The notes under the pieces were generated by a model, which worked only from the letters and a program-made list of their open reading frames with translations, had not been told where the DNA came from and did no database searches. Shown here piece by piece: positions 53,367-60,908 of a stretch of 64,000 nt of DNA; the stretch's first letter is position 1; each line of letters starts with the position of its first letter. The position numbers and the translations under genes were made by a program. Origin of the DNA: CAIQPS01 sp963843455. GTDB taxonomy: Bacteria; Actinomycetota; Thermoleophilia; RBG-16-64-13. Where the stretch lies: positions 1 to 64,000 of the forward strand of contig CAWJKE010000013.1 of the NCBI GenBank assembly GCA_963843455.1, in the 5' to 3' direction.

Positions 53367-54293
53367 CTATTCTCGCGGCGGATCGCCGTCGTAATGACCA
53401 GAAGGATTCAAGAAGATCTTGCCTGGCTCTCCGGGCAGCGGCGCGAACCGCTCGGGGCAACTCCTGGGAAAGAGCAGGCGCGCCAGCCACTCGATGGCAA
53501 AGTCGTTGCCTCTGACGTCCGGGTAACGGTTTCTGATACGGCCTGCAAGCTCGACGCCCGACGTGGCCGTTTGGAACACTTCCTCGTAGAAATCGACGTA
53601 CTCGCGCGTCCAGTCGATGCAGGCGGTGTACGAGAGCGAACGGTCTGTCGACACCTGTTCGAGGGTCTCCAGCGTCTTGTCGCTGCCGTGGCCGGGAATC
53701 ACCACGCGGGCGTCGAAGTCCTTGAGCCGGTCGAGGGCCGCTCGCCATTTGACCCGCCGCTCGACGTCGCTCTCGATGAACCACACGTTCCAGTCGTCAA
53801 AGGCGACGTCCGTGGCGCAGAGGACTTTCATGGACGGCACCCAGACCACCGAATTGTTGACGCTGTCCCCCTCCCAATCGTCGGAGAAAAGGAGCTCCTC
53901 GCCCTCGAGCTCCAGGCGGGGTTCAGCCATGGGCACGGGGATGGTCGTCTTTGCGGGGGTGTCGGGGCCGAAACGGTCGATGGACCAGGTGTCGAGCTTG
54001 TCGCTGGAGGTGAAGACCAGGTCGCGCACGACGCTGGGAAGCGCGACGATCTTCGCCCGGGGGAACGCGTCCTTCAACACGCCGAGACCGAAATGGTGGT
54101 CGGGATGGAAGTGGGAGGCGTAGATGTGCGTGAGGTTCTTCCTCATAGGGATGATCTCGGCGACCATCTTGTGGGCGTCGCTCAGGAGCTGGGTTGCGTC
54201 GATGAGGATCGCGTCGCGCTCGCCATAGAAAAGCGTGGAGGTGCTGAGAAAACCGAGGTAGCTGTGGAGAAAGACCCTGAAACGCAATGACAC
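53367..54293 (-). CDS. Metallo-beta-lactamase fold hydrolase
   Basis: This 308-residue protein has the zinc motif H61-F-H63-P-D65-H66 in IYASHFHPDHHFGLG, then SVVWVPSMKVLCATDVAFDDWN with a third ligand Asp, and VVIPGHGSDKTLETLEQV with the last His. It is closest in feel to SoxH/quinoprotein-relay type hydrolases. The GTG at 54291-54293 follows GGGAG. It forms a two-gene unit with the cupin. Confidence 0.88.
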   Translation of the reverse strand: MSLRFRVFLHSYLGFLSTSTLFYGERDAILIDATQLLSDAHKMVAEIIPMRKNLTHIYASHFHPDHHFGLGVLKDAFPRAKIVALPSVVRDLVFTSSDKLDTWSIDRFGPDTPAKTTIPVPMAEPRLELEGEELLFSDDWEGDSVNNSVVWVPSMKVLCATDVAFDDWNVWFIESDVERRVKWRAALDRLKDFDARVVIPGHGSDKTLETLEQVSTDRSLSYTACIDWTREYVDFYEEVFQTATSGVELAGRIRNRYPDVRGNDFAIEWLARLLFPRSCPERFAPLPGEPGKIFLNPSGHYDGDPPRE

Positions 54294-54555
54294 CTGAATC
54301 TCCCGCGCGTCTCGTGGCGCTCCTGCGCCAGCGTGCGGACTACCTTAGTGACAAGCGGTCGGGGTGTCAACAAGGCCCTTCGCTCGGCTACGCGACCATC
54401 TTCCCGAATCCGTCGTGAATGTGATTTTCGCGGTGTCCATCATCACGGTAGGAGTCCTCGGTTACGCCCTCTGGGGCTCTCCGCCGGAGAACTCGGGCTG
54501 ATAGACTAGTGGTTTAGATAGTGTGCTGACGCGCAGCCGCAGAGGGAGGTGGAAC

Positions 54556-55029
54556 ATGCCAGAGGGGATTGTGGACGGCGAGGTTCCGCAGGGGGCAAGG
54601 GTGCCTCGGACCGAGCGCCGCCGTTTCTCGATACCCATGATCGTCGCCGCCGCCATCATGTTCCTGGCGATGGCCTCCTACTTCGTGAACGGCGTATTGC
54701 TCTTGCTCGACCTGGGTGCCTTTGGCAACGGGCTGGCCGGTACGATGGTGGCGCGGGGCTCCCTCACCTCGGATGGCCGGCGGCTCGTGCTGGCTGGCGT
54801 GTACCTGTTCTTTGGAGCGGTGGCTCTGGCCATCCTCGTGGGCTTCCTGCTCAGGCGCAGGGGGGCCTGGTCCGCGGCGATGACCTGGACCGCACTTTCG
54901 CTGGCGATCGGTCTCGTGGGCTATTTCCTCGGACAACCTCGGTATTTGTCTATGCTCGCGGGCGTCATCTTGCTGCTCGTGCTCAACCAGGCGTCTATTC
55001 ACCGGGAATTTCGGCTGGAAGAGCGGTGA
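54556..55029 (+). CDS. Four-helix membrane protein, function unknown
   Basis: This 157-residue protein has an N-terminal basic tail and four hydrophobic segments (PMIVAAAIMFLAMASYFVNGVLLLL, LVLAGVYLFFGAVALAILVGFLL, TWTALSLAIGLVGYFLG, YLSMLAGVILLLVLN). No conserved charged residue is visible inside the helices. GGGAGGTGG precedes the ATG. It lies seven bases upstream of the next gene, so the pair is an operon. Confidence 0.8.
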   Translation: MPEGIVDGEVPQGARVPRTERRRFSIPMIVAAAIMFLAMASYFVNGVLLLLDLGAFGNGLAGTMVARGSLTSDGRRLVLAGVYLFFGAVALAILVGFLLRRRGAWSAAMTWTALSLAIGLVGYFLGQPRYLSMLAGVILLLVLNQASIHREFRLEER

Positions 55030-55036
55030 TGTGAAC

Positions 55037-56869
55037 ATGAGCGATACCCCATCCGCGTCCGTAGGGGCCACCGACCTCGAGTTGCTCCGGATCTTCGAGC
55101 CCGTGGTCCGTTTCACCCACGGGGAGCAGTTCTTCCCCACCGATGTCGAGACCTACGTCTCGCAGGCCAGCCTTTGGGCCCACTATCCCGACGGGCGGGA
55201 GGAGAGGCTCATCGACACCGAGCAACTCGACGTCGAAAAGCTCGTGCAATCGCGTGAGTACCCCTTCGGAACCATCGAGTACCTTCGGTTCAACGAGACC
55301 CTTGGGCTGGTCGACAGCGCCAGGGTGTTCACGGAAGTCGCCCGACAGCGCCGGGAGAGCGGCAACGTATTCCGTGCGGGAAGAGGGCGGCTGGCCCGCG
55401 GCGGCTTCCTGCCCCGGGTACTCGACGCCATCTTCTCCATCTCCTTCTTCTTCCGCGGCAAGGTCTCGTCGGTGACCGCCATGGCCGCGGAATTGGACTA
55501 CAACCAGGCCCTGCGCGACAACGAGAAGTACGTCTACTACGGCAGGGTGGCCCGGCAGGGGGGCTGGACGGTCCTCCAGTACTGGTTCTTCTACTATTAC
55601 AACAGTTGGCGCTCCGGCTTTCACGGTGTCAACGACCACGAATCCGACTGGGAGAACATCGTCGTCTACCTCTACGAGGATGATGGTCGCCTCCACCCGG
55701 AATGGGTGGCGTACGCCTCTCATGACTTCCACGGCGACGACCTGCGCAGACGCTGGGACGACCGGGAGGAATTAGGCCTCGTGGAGGGACACCCGGTCGT
55801 GTGGGCAGGAGCCGGGTCTCACGCCTCCTACTTCCGTCAGGGCGAGTATCAGTCTCCGGTGGCGCTTCCGCTGCCCAAGTGGATGCACTCGATCGCCAGC
55901 GGGTTCAGCTCCTTTTGGACCCGCACGCTTGGTCAGGCAGGCCGGCCTCGGGACCCGTTCCGCATCCCGTTCGTTGATTTCGCCCGAGGAGACGGAAAGT
56001 CTATCGGTCCCGGGCAGGAACGCGAGTGGTCCCCGGTGCTCATCGACGAATCTGTTCCCTGGGTAAGCAAATACCGCGGTCTGTGGGGTCTCTACGCCCA
56101 CGACCCCATCTCCGGCGAGAACGCGCCGGCCGGCCCCATGTACAACCGGGGCGGCTCTCCCCGAGGGAGTTGGTATGACCCACTTGGGTTTGCCGGCCTG
56201 GACAAGGAGCCGCCGCCGCCGCTCGCGCCCACGCTGCTCGGCGACGACTGCGCCCGTCTGGAGGCCCGACAGGAGGAGCTAGAGGGTCTCATTGAGCAGA
56301 AGACCACGGAACTCCAGGCCGTGGGAGTCCAGATGGGCGGCATGGAGGGCAACCCCCACCTTGTCGCCCGGCATAGGGCGTTTCTCGTTAAGAGCGCCGC
56401 GCTGCAGGCGGACCTCAGCGGGCTGAGGCGAGAGTTCTCCGAGAACCAGGCCGTGCTCGCAGCGCTTCGGCGGAGGCTCGCTCTGCTCGAGGCGGGGCGC
56501 AAACCCGATCCACGGGCGCACATCAAAAAGCTGGGCCAACCCGTGGCTCAGAAGGATGTCCGATTCAACCGAGCAGCGGAAGCCTGGGGCGCCATCAGCC
56601 TTAGCGTCATCCTGTTCGGCATCGTCGCGATCATGGTGTTCGCGCGCGGCTACGTGTGGATAGGACTCCTCGTGATGGTCATGGCCTTTGTGGTCATCGA
56701 GTCCATCCTGCGCGCCGAGTACAACCGCACGATCACCGGGATAGCCTCTGTCCTTGCGGTCATCACCGCCATACTGCTGATAGGTCACACGTGGCTCTGG
56801 ATAATCGTGGTGCTGCTAGCTGCGCTCGCGGTCTTCTTGCTGGTACAGAAGGTGCGAGAGTTGCGGTAG
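55037..56869 (+). CDS. Vps62-like protein with coiled coil and four C-terminal membrane helices
   Basis: This 610-residue protein has an N-terminal domain (about 10-350) rich in aromatic and His/Asp residues: YYGRVARQGGWTVLQYWFFY, NDHESDWENIVVYLYE and VVWAGAGSHASYF, a pattern shared with Vps62-type proteins. A coiled coil spans about 395-480 (ARLEARQEELEGLIEQKTTEL and following). Four hydrophobic segments close the protein (ISLSVILFGIVAIMVFARGY to WLWIIVVLLAALAVFLLVQ). Function is unknown. GTG 55031 is an alternative start two codons earlier. Confidence 0.8.
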   Translation: MSDTPSASVGATDLELLRIFEPVVRFTHGEQFFPTDVETYVSQASLWAHYPDGREERLIDTEQLDVEKLVQSREYPFGTIEYLRFNETLGLVDSARVFTEVARQRRESGNVFRAGRGRLARGGFLPRVLDAIFSISFFFRGKVSSVTAMAAELDYNQALRDNEKYVYYGRVARQGGWTVLQYWFFYYYNSWRSGFHGVNDHESDWENIVVYLYEDDGRLHPEWVAYASHDFHGDDLRRRWDDREELGLVEGHPVVWAGAGSHASYFRQGEYQSPVALPLPKWMHSIASGFSSFWTRTLGQAGRPRDPFRIPFVDFARGDGKSIGPGQEREWSPVLIDESVPWVSKYRGLWGLYAHDPISGENAPAGPMYNRGGSPRGSWYDPLGFAGLDKEPPPPLAPTLLGDDCARLEARQEELEGLIEQKTTELQAVGVQMGGMEGNPHLVARHRAFLVKSAALQADLSGLRREFSENQAVLAALRRRLALLEAGRKPDPRAHIKKLGQPVAQKDVRFNRAAEAWGAISLSVILFGIVAIMVFARGYVWIGLLVMVMAFVVIESILRAEYNRTITGIASVLAVITAILLIGHTWLWIIVVLLAALAVFLLVQKVRELR

Positions 56870-56872
56870 CGT

Positions 56873-58273
56873 TCAGCTGGCGATCGAAGTGACCCTCTCG
56901 TCGGGGCGCGGCTTGATGCGGCCTTTTGAAGGCATGGTCTCGCGCAGGCACTCCCAGGCGGGGTCGAGTATCGCACCGGACTCCACCGCGTAGGCATCGA
57001 GTTCTTCCTGCAGGCCCAGCATGGAGTCGGCGCCCTCGTGGGTGGGGCGAGCCCCGCTCACAGCCATGATCTCGCGCGCACAGGCTGGGTTGTCGATCCA
57101 CATACACGGCCTCAGCAGGTTGTCGCTGTACGGCTGCCGAGTGCGGATCTGCTTGAAGTACGCGGAGTTGAACGCCTCCATGAGGCTGACGTCCTTGATG
57201 TTGTCGGTTGCGAAATGGGTGAAGATGCACGGTTCCACGCAGCCCTCGCTGGTGATGTGCATGTAGTAGCGTCCTGCGATGCAGCCCCCCACCCAGGGAG
57301 CGTCACCCCAGAAATCCACGGCGAACAGGGGTTTGGTCTCCCGGATGCGGACGACTCCCTGGCGGAACGCCTCCCGCTGAGCCGGGGTGGGCATGAGTTC
57401 CACGCTCGGCTCGCGGCCGATGGGCATGTACATGAAGTTCCAGCCGAGAGAGCCGCCTTTCTCCATGATCGCGTCGACGAACTCGTCGCTGATGAGCGTC
57501 TGCCAGTTCCTGCTGGTGACCGTCGCCGAATAACCGAAAAGGACTCCGGCCCGTCCAAGCCGGTCCATCGCCTTCATGACCTGCTCGTACACTCCGGACC
57601 CGCGCCGCCAGTCGGTGAATTCGGGGGTCCCGTCGATGCTCAACATGGGAGCCACATTCCCAAGCCCCGCTATCTGCCGGACGACGTCATCGGTCAAGAG
57701 GGTCCCGTTGCTGAAGATCTGAAAGAACGAATCGGGGTTGGCCCGGGCAAGATCGAGGAGTCCGCGATAGAGAAGGGGCTCACCTCCGAGAAACGTGAAG
57801 AGATAGACGCCCATCTCGTTCCCCTCGTCGATGATGCGCTGCAGCAGGCCCCGGTCGAGGTCCTGGTCGGGGGAGTACTCCGAGGCGTAGCAGCCCTCGC
57901 AGGTGAGGTTGCAGCGCATGGTCGGGCTTACCAGGATGGTCAGGGGGGCCATCATGCCGGTCTTCTCCATCAGCTTGGCCCGCTTGGCCTGGCCGCGCAG
58001 AAGATCGTTGACGATGACGTTCTCGATGAAGCGGTCGCGGCAGAGTGGGCTGAGCCGCCCGATGGCCCGTCGGATCAGTAGGAGCGCCGGATGGTCCTCC
58101 TGGATCTTATCGCGGAGCAGGTGGACGCTGCGCTTATCGGCCTCGGGAGTGATCATCTCCGCGAACTTGAAAGCTCGGAGGATCTTCGTCTTATCCTCGT
58201 CGGCGACCAACGCGAGCATCTTCTTGATGGCCCGGCGCTGCATCCCGTTGTAAAGCCCGTCTACGCGACCCAC
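56873..58273 (-). CDS. Radical SAM protein with SPASM-like C-terminus
   Basis: This 466-residue protein has an N-terminal helical region (1-110). The radical SAM cluster C121-x3-C125-x2-C128 (MRCNLTCEGCY) is followed by YLFTFLGGEPLLY, FFQIFSNGTLL, PMLSIDG and YSATVTSRNW. The C-terminal cysteines GGCIAGRYYMHITSEGCVEP with CIFTHF, CMWIDNP and CAREIM suggest auxiliary Fe-S clusters as in SPASM proteins. GTG 58271-58273 follows GGAGG. No precursor peptide gene is visible next to it, so a small-molecule or protein substrate is possible. Confidence 0.87.
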   Translation of the reverse strand: MGRVDGLYNGMQRRAIKKMLALVADEDKTKILRAFKFAEMITPEADKRSVHLLRDKIQEDHPALLLIRRAIGRLSPLCRDRFIENVIVNDLLRGQAKRAKLMEKTGMMAPLTILVSPTMRCNLTCEGCYASEYSPDQDLDRGLLQRIIDEGNEMGVYLFTFLGGEPLLYRGLLDLARANPDSFFQIFSNGTLLTDDVVRQIAGLGNVAPMLSIDGTPEFTDWRRGSGVYEQVMKAMDRLGRAGVLFGYSATVTSRNWQTLISDEFVDAIMEKGGSLGWNFMYMPIGREPSVELMPTPAQREAFRQGVVRIRETKPLFAVDFWGDAPWVGGCIAGRYYMHITSEGCVEPCIFTHFATDNIKDVSLMEAFNSAYFKQIRTRQPYSDNLLRPCMWIDNPACAREIMAVSGARPTHEGADSMLGLQEELDAYAVESGAILDPAWECLRETMPSKGRIKPRPDERVTSIAS

Positions 58274-58446
58274 ACGCCCTCCTTGGCGACAGTCTCGGCT
58301 TCGGCATCGCCGGCGCGGCCCTCACCGCCGACTCCACTGAGCAGGAGCCTATCTTAGCTCCGCGATCGGAATTGTGAAATGCGGTTCGGCGAAGCGATCG
58401 GCCGCCGGCCGGTGCGCGTTGCCCCGTATGTCGCCAGGCGTCACTG

Positions 58447-59079
58447 TCACCCGGGCAGACCTCGCGATAGCGTGGCCCAATCGTCCTCTCCGACCACCCC
58501 TCTGATGAGCCCCTCCACGCCGGAAAACACCTCGGGTGGCATGAGCATCTGGAATACTTGGACCAGGTTTTTTCGGTCGCCCGGCCCGAGCAGGGGAAAT
58601 AACCACCCGATGGCCTCCGGGAAGCGCTCGCGCGGCACCATGCCCGACATCGTTCCGACCGCTCCCTTCTCCTCGGGGAGTCGGATGTGCCTCTTGAGCA
58701 GCGGGTATACCTGGGAGTCCTCTTTAGCCAGGTGTAGGTCTAGGTGGAACTTGAACGCAGCTGTCGCGCGGGCGGCCTCCAGCGCATCTCCCGCCCCGAT
58801 GGCCGCATCCAATCTCTCGTACGCTGCGTCCAATCCATGGTGATCCTGGATGTAAGGCTCGGATAGCAGGGGCGCCTCCCTTTCGAGGAGCGGGAAGACG
58901 ACGGCCTCCTCGCCGTTCGCATGCCACGCGAGGACCTCGTTGAAGAAGCGGTACCTGCTCAGCCCGGCAGTCGCCTCTTGGGCACCCCGGGCCCAAGCGA
59001 GGGCGGCGGCGTCTATGCCGGCCATGTCTTTTCGGAAGGCGTTGTGGAAAGCCATGATGGCATCCAGTGGACGGGCCAT
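58447..59079 (-). CDS. Hemerythrin HHE domain protein
   Basis: This 210-residue helical bundle has hemerythrin-type diiron ligands: MAFHNAFRKD, VLAWHANGEEAVVFPLLE, IQDHHGLDAAYERLD and FHLDLHLAKEDSQVYPLL. The C-terminal extension (about 135-205) contains a second helical unit, IGWLFPLLGPGDRKNLVQVF, seen in a subset of bacterial hemerythrins. Possible roles are oxygen or NO sensing, or iron and redox protection. Confidence 0.92.
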   Translation of the reverse strand: MARPLDAIMAFHNAFRKDMAGIDAAALAWARGAQEATAGLSRYRFFNEVLAWHANGEEAVVFPLLEREAPLLSEPYIQDHHGLDAAYERLDAAIGAGDALEAARATAAFKFHLDLHLAKEDSQVYPLLKRHIRLPEEKGAVGTMSGMVPRERFPEAIGWLFPLLGPGDRKNLVQVFQMLMPPEVFSGVEGLIRGVVGEDDWATLSRGLPG

Positions 59080-59194
59080 TGTTCCTCCGCTCCTTTCAGG
59101 ACCCCCGGCGTGGCTCGGCCGGGGCTTCGGATCCGCTGGCGCGCCGGGAGTATACCCAGCGGCGCCTCAGTCCAGTCTGCGCCGGGTAGCGTAC

Positions 59195-60445
59195 TCAGCC
59201 GCGCGTTTGCAGCGCCGCCTTCATCCGGGCGAGACCCTCGGCCAAGAGCGATCGGCTGCAACCGAAGTTGAGGCGCACAAAACCCGGAGCGCCGAACTCA
59301 GCGCCATCCGACAATCCCACCCCGGCCTCTTCGAAGGCCTTTGCCGGATCCGGCAGCCCGGAGCCTCGGGCATCGATCCAGGCCAGATACGTGGCTTCCA
59401 CATGGGCCACCGACAGGCCGGGCATGGCGCCGATCTCCTTCTCCACCAGATCCCGGTTGCCCCGCAGGTAGGCGAGCAGGGCGAGCAGCCACCGGCCCCC
59501 CTGCTCGTATGCGGCCTGGGCGGCCACGTACCCGAACAGGTTCACATGGGGGACGATGCCCTCCATGACCCGGCAGAAATCCCGGCGCAGCGAGGGGTCG
59601 GAGATAATCGCGAACGAGCATCCCAGACCCGGGACGTTGTAGGTCTTGCTGGGCGCCATCAGGGTGATGGTCCGGGCTGCCATCTCGGTGCTGAGCGCGG
59701 CCACGGGCATGTGGCGCTTGTCTTCGTCCAGCACCAGGTCAGCGTGGACCTCGTCGGAGCCGATTACCAAGTCGTGGCGGAGGGCTACTTCAGCCAACCC
59801 CTCCAATTCGGCCTTGGACCACACCCGGCCGACAGGGTTGTGCGGCGAGCAGAGCAGCAGCAGTCTGGCGCGAGGAGTGAGGGCCCGCTCCAGGAGGTCC
59901 AAGTCCATCTCCCAACGGTCCGGAGCCGGCGCCTCCCCGCGCGCCGCCATGGCCCCGGAAGCCGGCGCAGCTCTCGCAGCCGCTGGGACTAGCGGCACCT
60001 TCACCACCGAGCGCTGGGCGAAGCCGGGGGCGGAGATGAACGGGGGATAGACGGGGACGAACGTGGCCACTTCGTCGCCCTGGGCGCCCACAGCCCGGCA
60101 CACCACGTTTAGACCGGAAACCAGGCCGGGCAGCCACACCAGCCACCGAACCGGGACCTCCCAGGAGTAGTCGCGGGCGAGCATGGCCCGAATGGTCGCT
60201 TCCAGTTCGTCCGTAGCGTGGCTGTAGCCGAGAACCCCGTGCGCTACTCGCTCGTGAAGGGCAGCGGTCACGGCCGGTGGCGAGCGGAAGTCCATGTCGG
60301 CGACCCAGAGCGGGATGACGTCACGCCCGCCGTATCTGTCCCATTTGAAGCTGGCAGTGCCGCGGCGGTCGACCGGGGTGTCGAAGTCGAACTCGGGCCC
60401 ATCGTTGGCGTCGCTGTTCGGCATGTGGGCTGTCGCGTCGTTCAT
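59195..60445 (-). CDS. MalY/PatB-type cystathionine beta-lyase / aminotransferase
   Basis: This 416-residue fold-type I PLP enzyme has FDTPVDRRGTASFKWD, IPLWVADMDFRSPPAV (the MalY/PatB signature near the N-terminus), LLLCSPHNPVGRVW, VIGSDEVHADLVL and the Schiff-base lysine in APSKTYNVPGL. RLNFGCSRSLL carries the carboxylate-binding Arg. It would cleave cystathionine or cysteine C-S bonds. An Ala/Pro-rich insert (about 150-175) is unusual. A palindrome cluster lies 42-101 bases upstream of its start. Confidence 0.9.
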   Translation of the reverse strand: MNDATAHMPNSDANDGPEFDFDTPVDRRGTASFKWDRYGGRDVIPLWVADMDFRSPPAVTAALHERVAHGVLGYSHATDELEATIRAMLARDYSWEVPVRWLVWLPGLVSGLNVVCRAVGAQGDEVATFVPVYPPFISAPGFAQRSVVKVPLVPAAARAAPASGAMAARGEAPAPDRWEMDLDLLERALTPRARLLLLCSPHNPVGRVWSKAELEGLAEVALRHDLVIGSDEVHADLVLDEDKRHMPVAALSTEMAARTITLMAPSKTYNVPGLGCSFAIISDPSLRRDFCRVMEGIVPHVNLFGYVAAQAAYEQGGRWLLALLAYLRGNRDLVEKEIGAMPGLSVAHVEATYLAWIDARGSGLPDPAKAFEEAGVGLSDGAEFGAPGFVRLNFGCSRSLLAEGLARMKAALQTRG

Positions 60446-60505
60446 CGGCTCATTCTAGTGGGTGAAGAGCCCGCGGCCGGAGAGACGTGTCGAGATTTGG
60501 CGGAT

Positions 60506-60546
60506 ATTTCGACATGTATGTGGAATGTGTCGAAATCATCGACACA
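60506..60546. promoter_or_regulatory. Two overlapping perfect palindromes built from TGTCGA half-sites
   Basis: ATTTCGACA (60506-60514) pairs with TGTCGAAAT (60528-60536) across 13 bases. TGTGTCGA (60526-60533) pairs with TCGACACA (60539-60546) across five bases. The middle half-site is shared, and a further TGTCGA lies at 60488-60493. This looks like a cooperative operator upstream of the MalY-type gene. Confidence 0.6.
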
Positions 60547-60840
60547 TTATCGAGCCAGCAAATCGAACAGCACTCGGTTCAGATGGGGTGATGCCTCCCC
60601 TACCGGCATGACCCCAACCGAACTGTGACCGCGAAAGAGACTTGTCGGGATTGCCAGTGATGCCTGGATGGCCGAATATTCAAGCCAGTGGCGCGACTCC
60701 GGCACTTCAGACCCTCGGAAGAGGTCTCTCAGTCTTGACACGCGAGGCGAGGTCGTCGGCATCGAAATACTCCGCGTAAGCAAGCGGTTGCCGCCTGCAG
60801 AGCTTACACCCCCGCACTCGAGGACCATCCGCGTGGTCAA
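60547..60840 (-). CDS. Doubtful 97-residue reading frame, possible gene remnant
   Basis: The frame starts at a TTG (60840) and ends at a TAA inside the palindrome cluster. The protein has GHSSVGVMPVGEASPHLNRV and ends LFDLLAR. It has no recognisable family, no good ribosome binding site and unremarkable composition. It could be a truncated regulator or chance. Confidence 0.25.
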   Translation of the reverse strand: MTTRMVLECGGVSSAGGNRLLTRSISMPTTSPRVSRLRDLFRGSEVPESRHWLEYSAIQASLAIPTSLFRGHSSVGVMPVGEASPHLNRVLFDLLAR

Positions 60841-60908
60841 CGGCTCTGATGGTCTTCAGGCCGCTCTCCGGTTCCGCCGCGAAGCGGACCCGGAGGGCGG
60901 CAGCGACG

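Larger units (their letters stand above)
60446..60908. other. Gap between lyase and arylsulfatase genes
   Basis: This 463-base stretch holds a cluster of TGTCGA half-sites at 60487-60546 (listed separately) and a doubtful minus-strand frame (60547-60840). Its base composition is somewhat less GC-rich than the flanks. I see no further gene. Confidence 0.4.
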
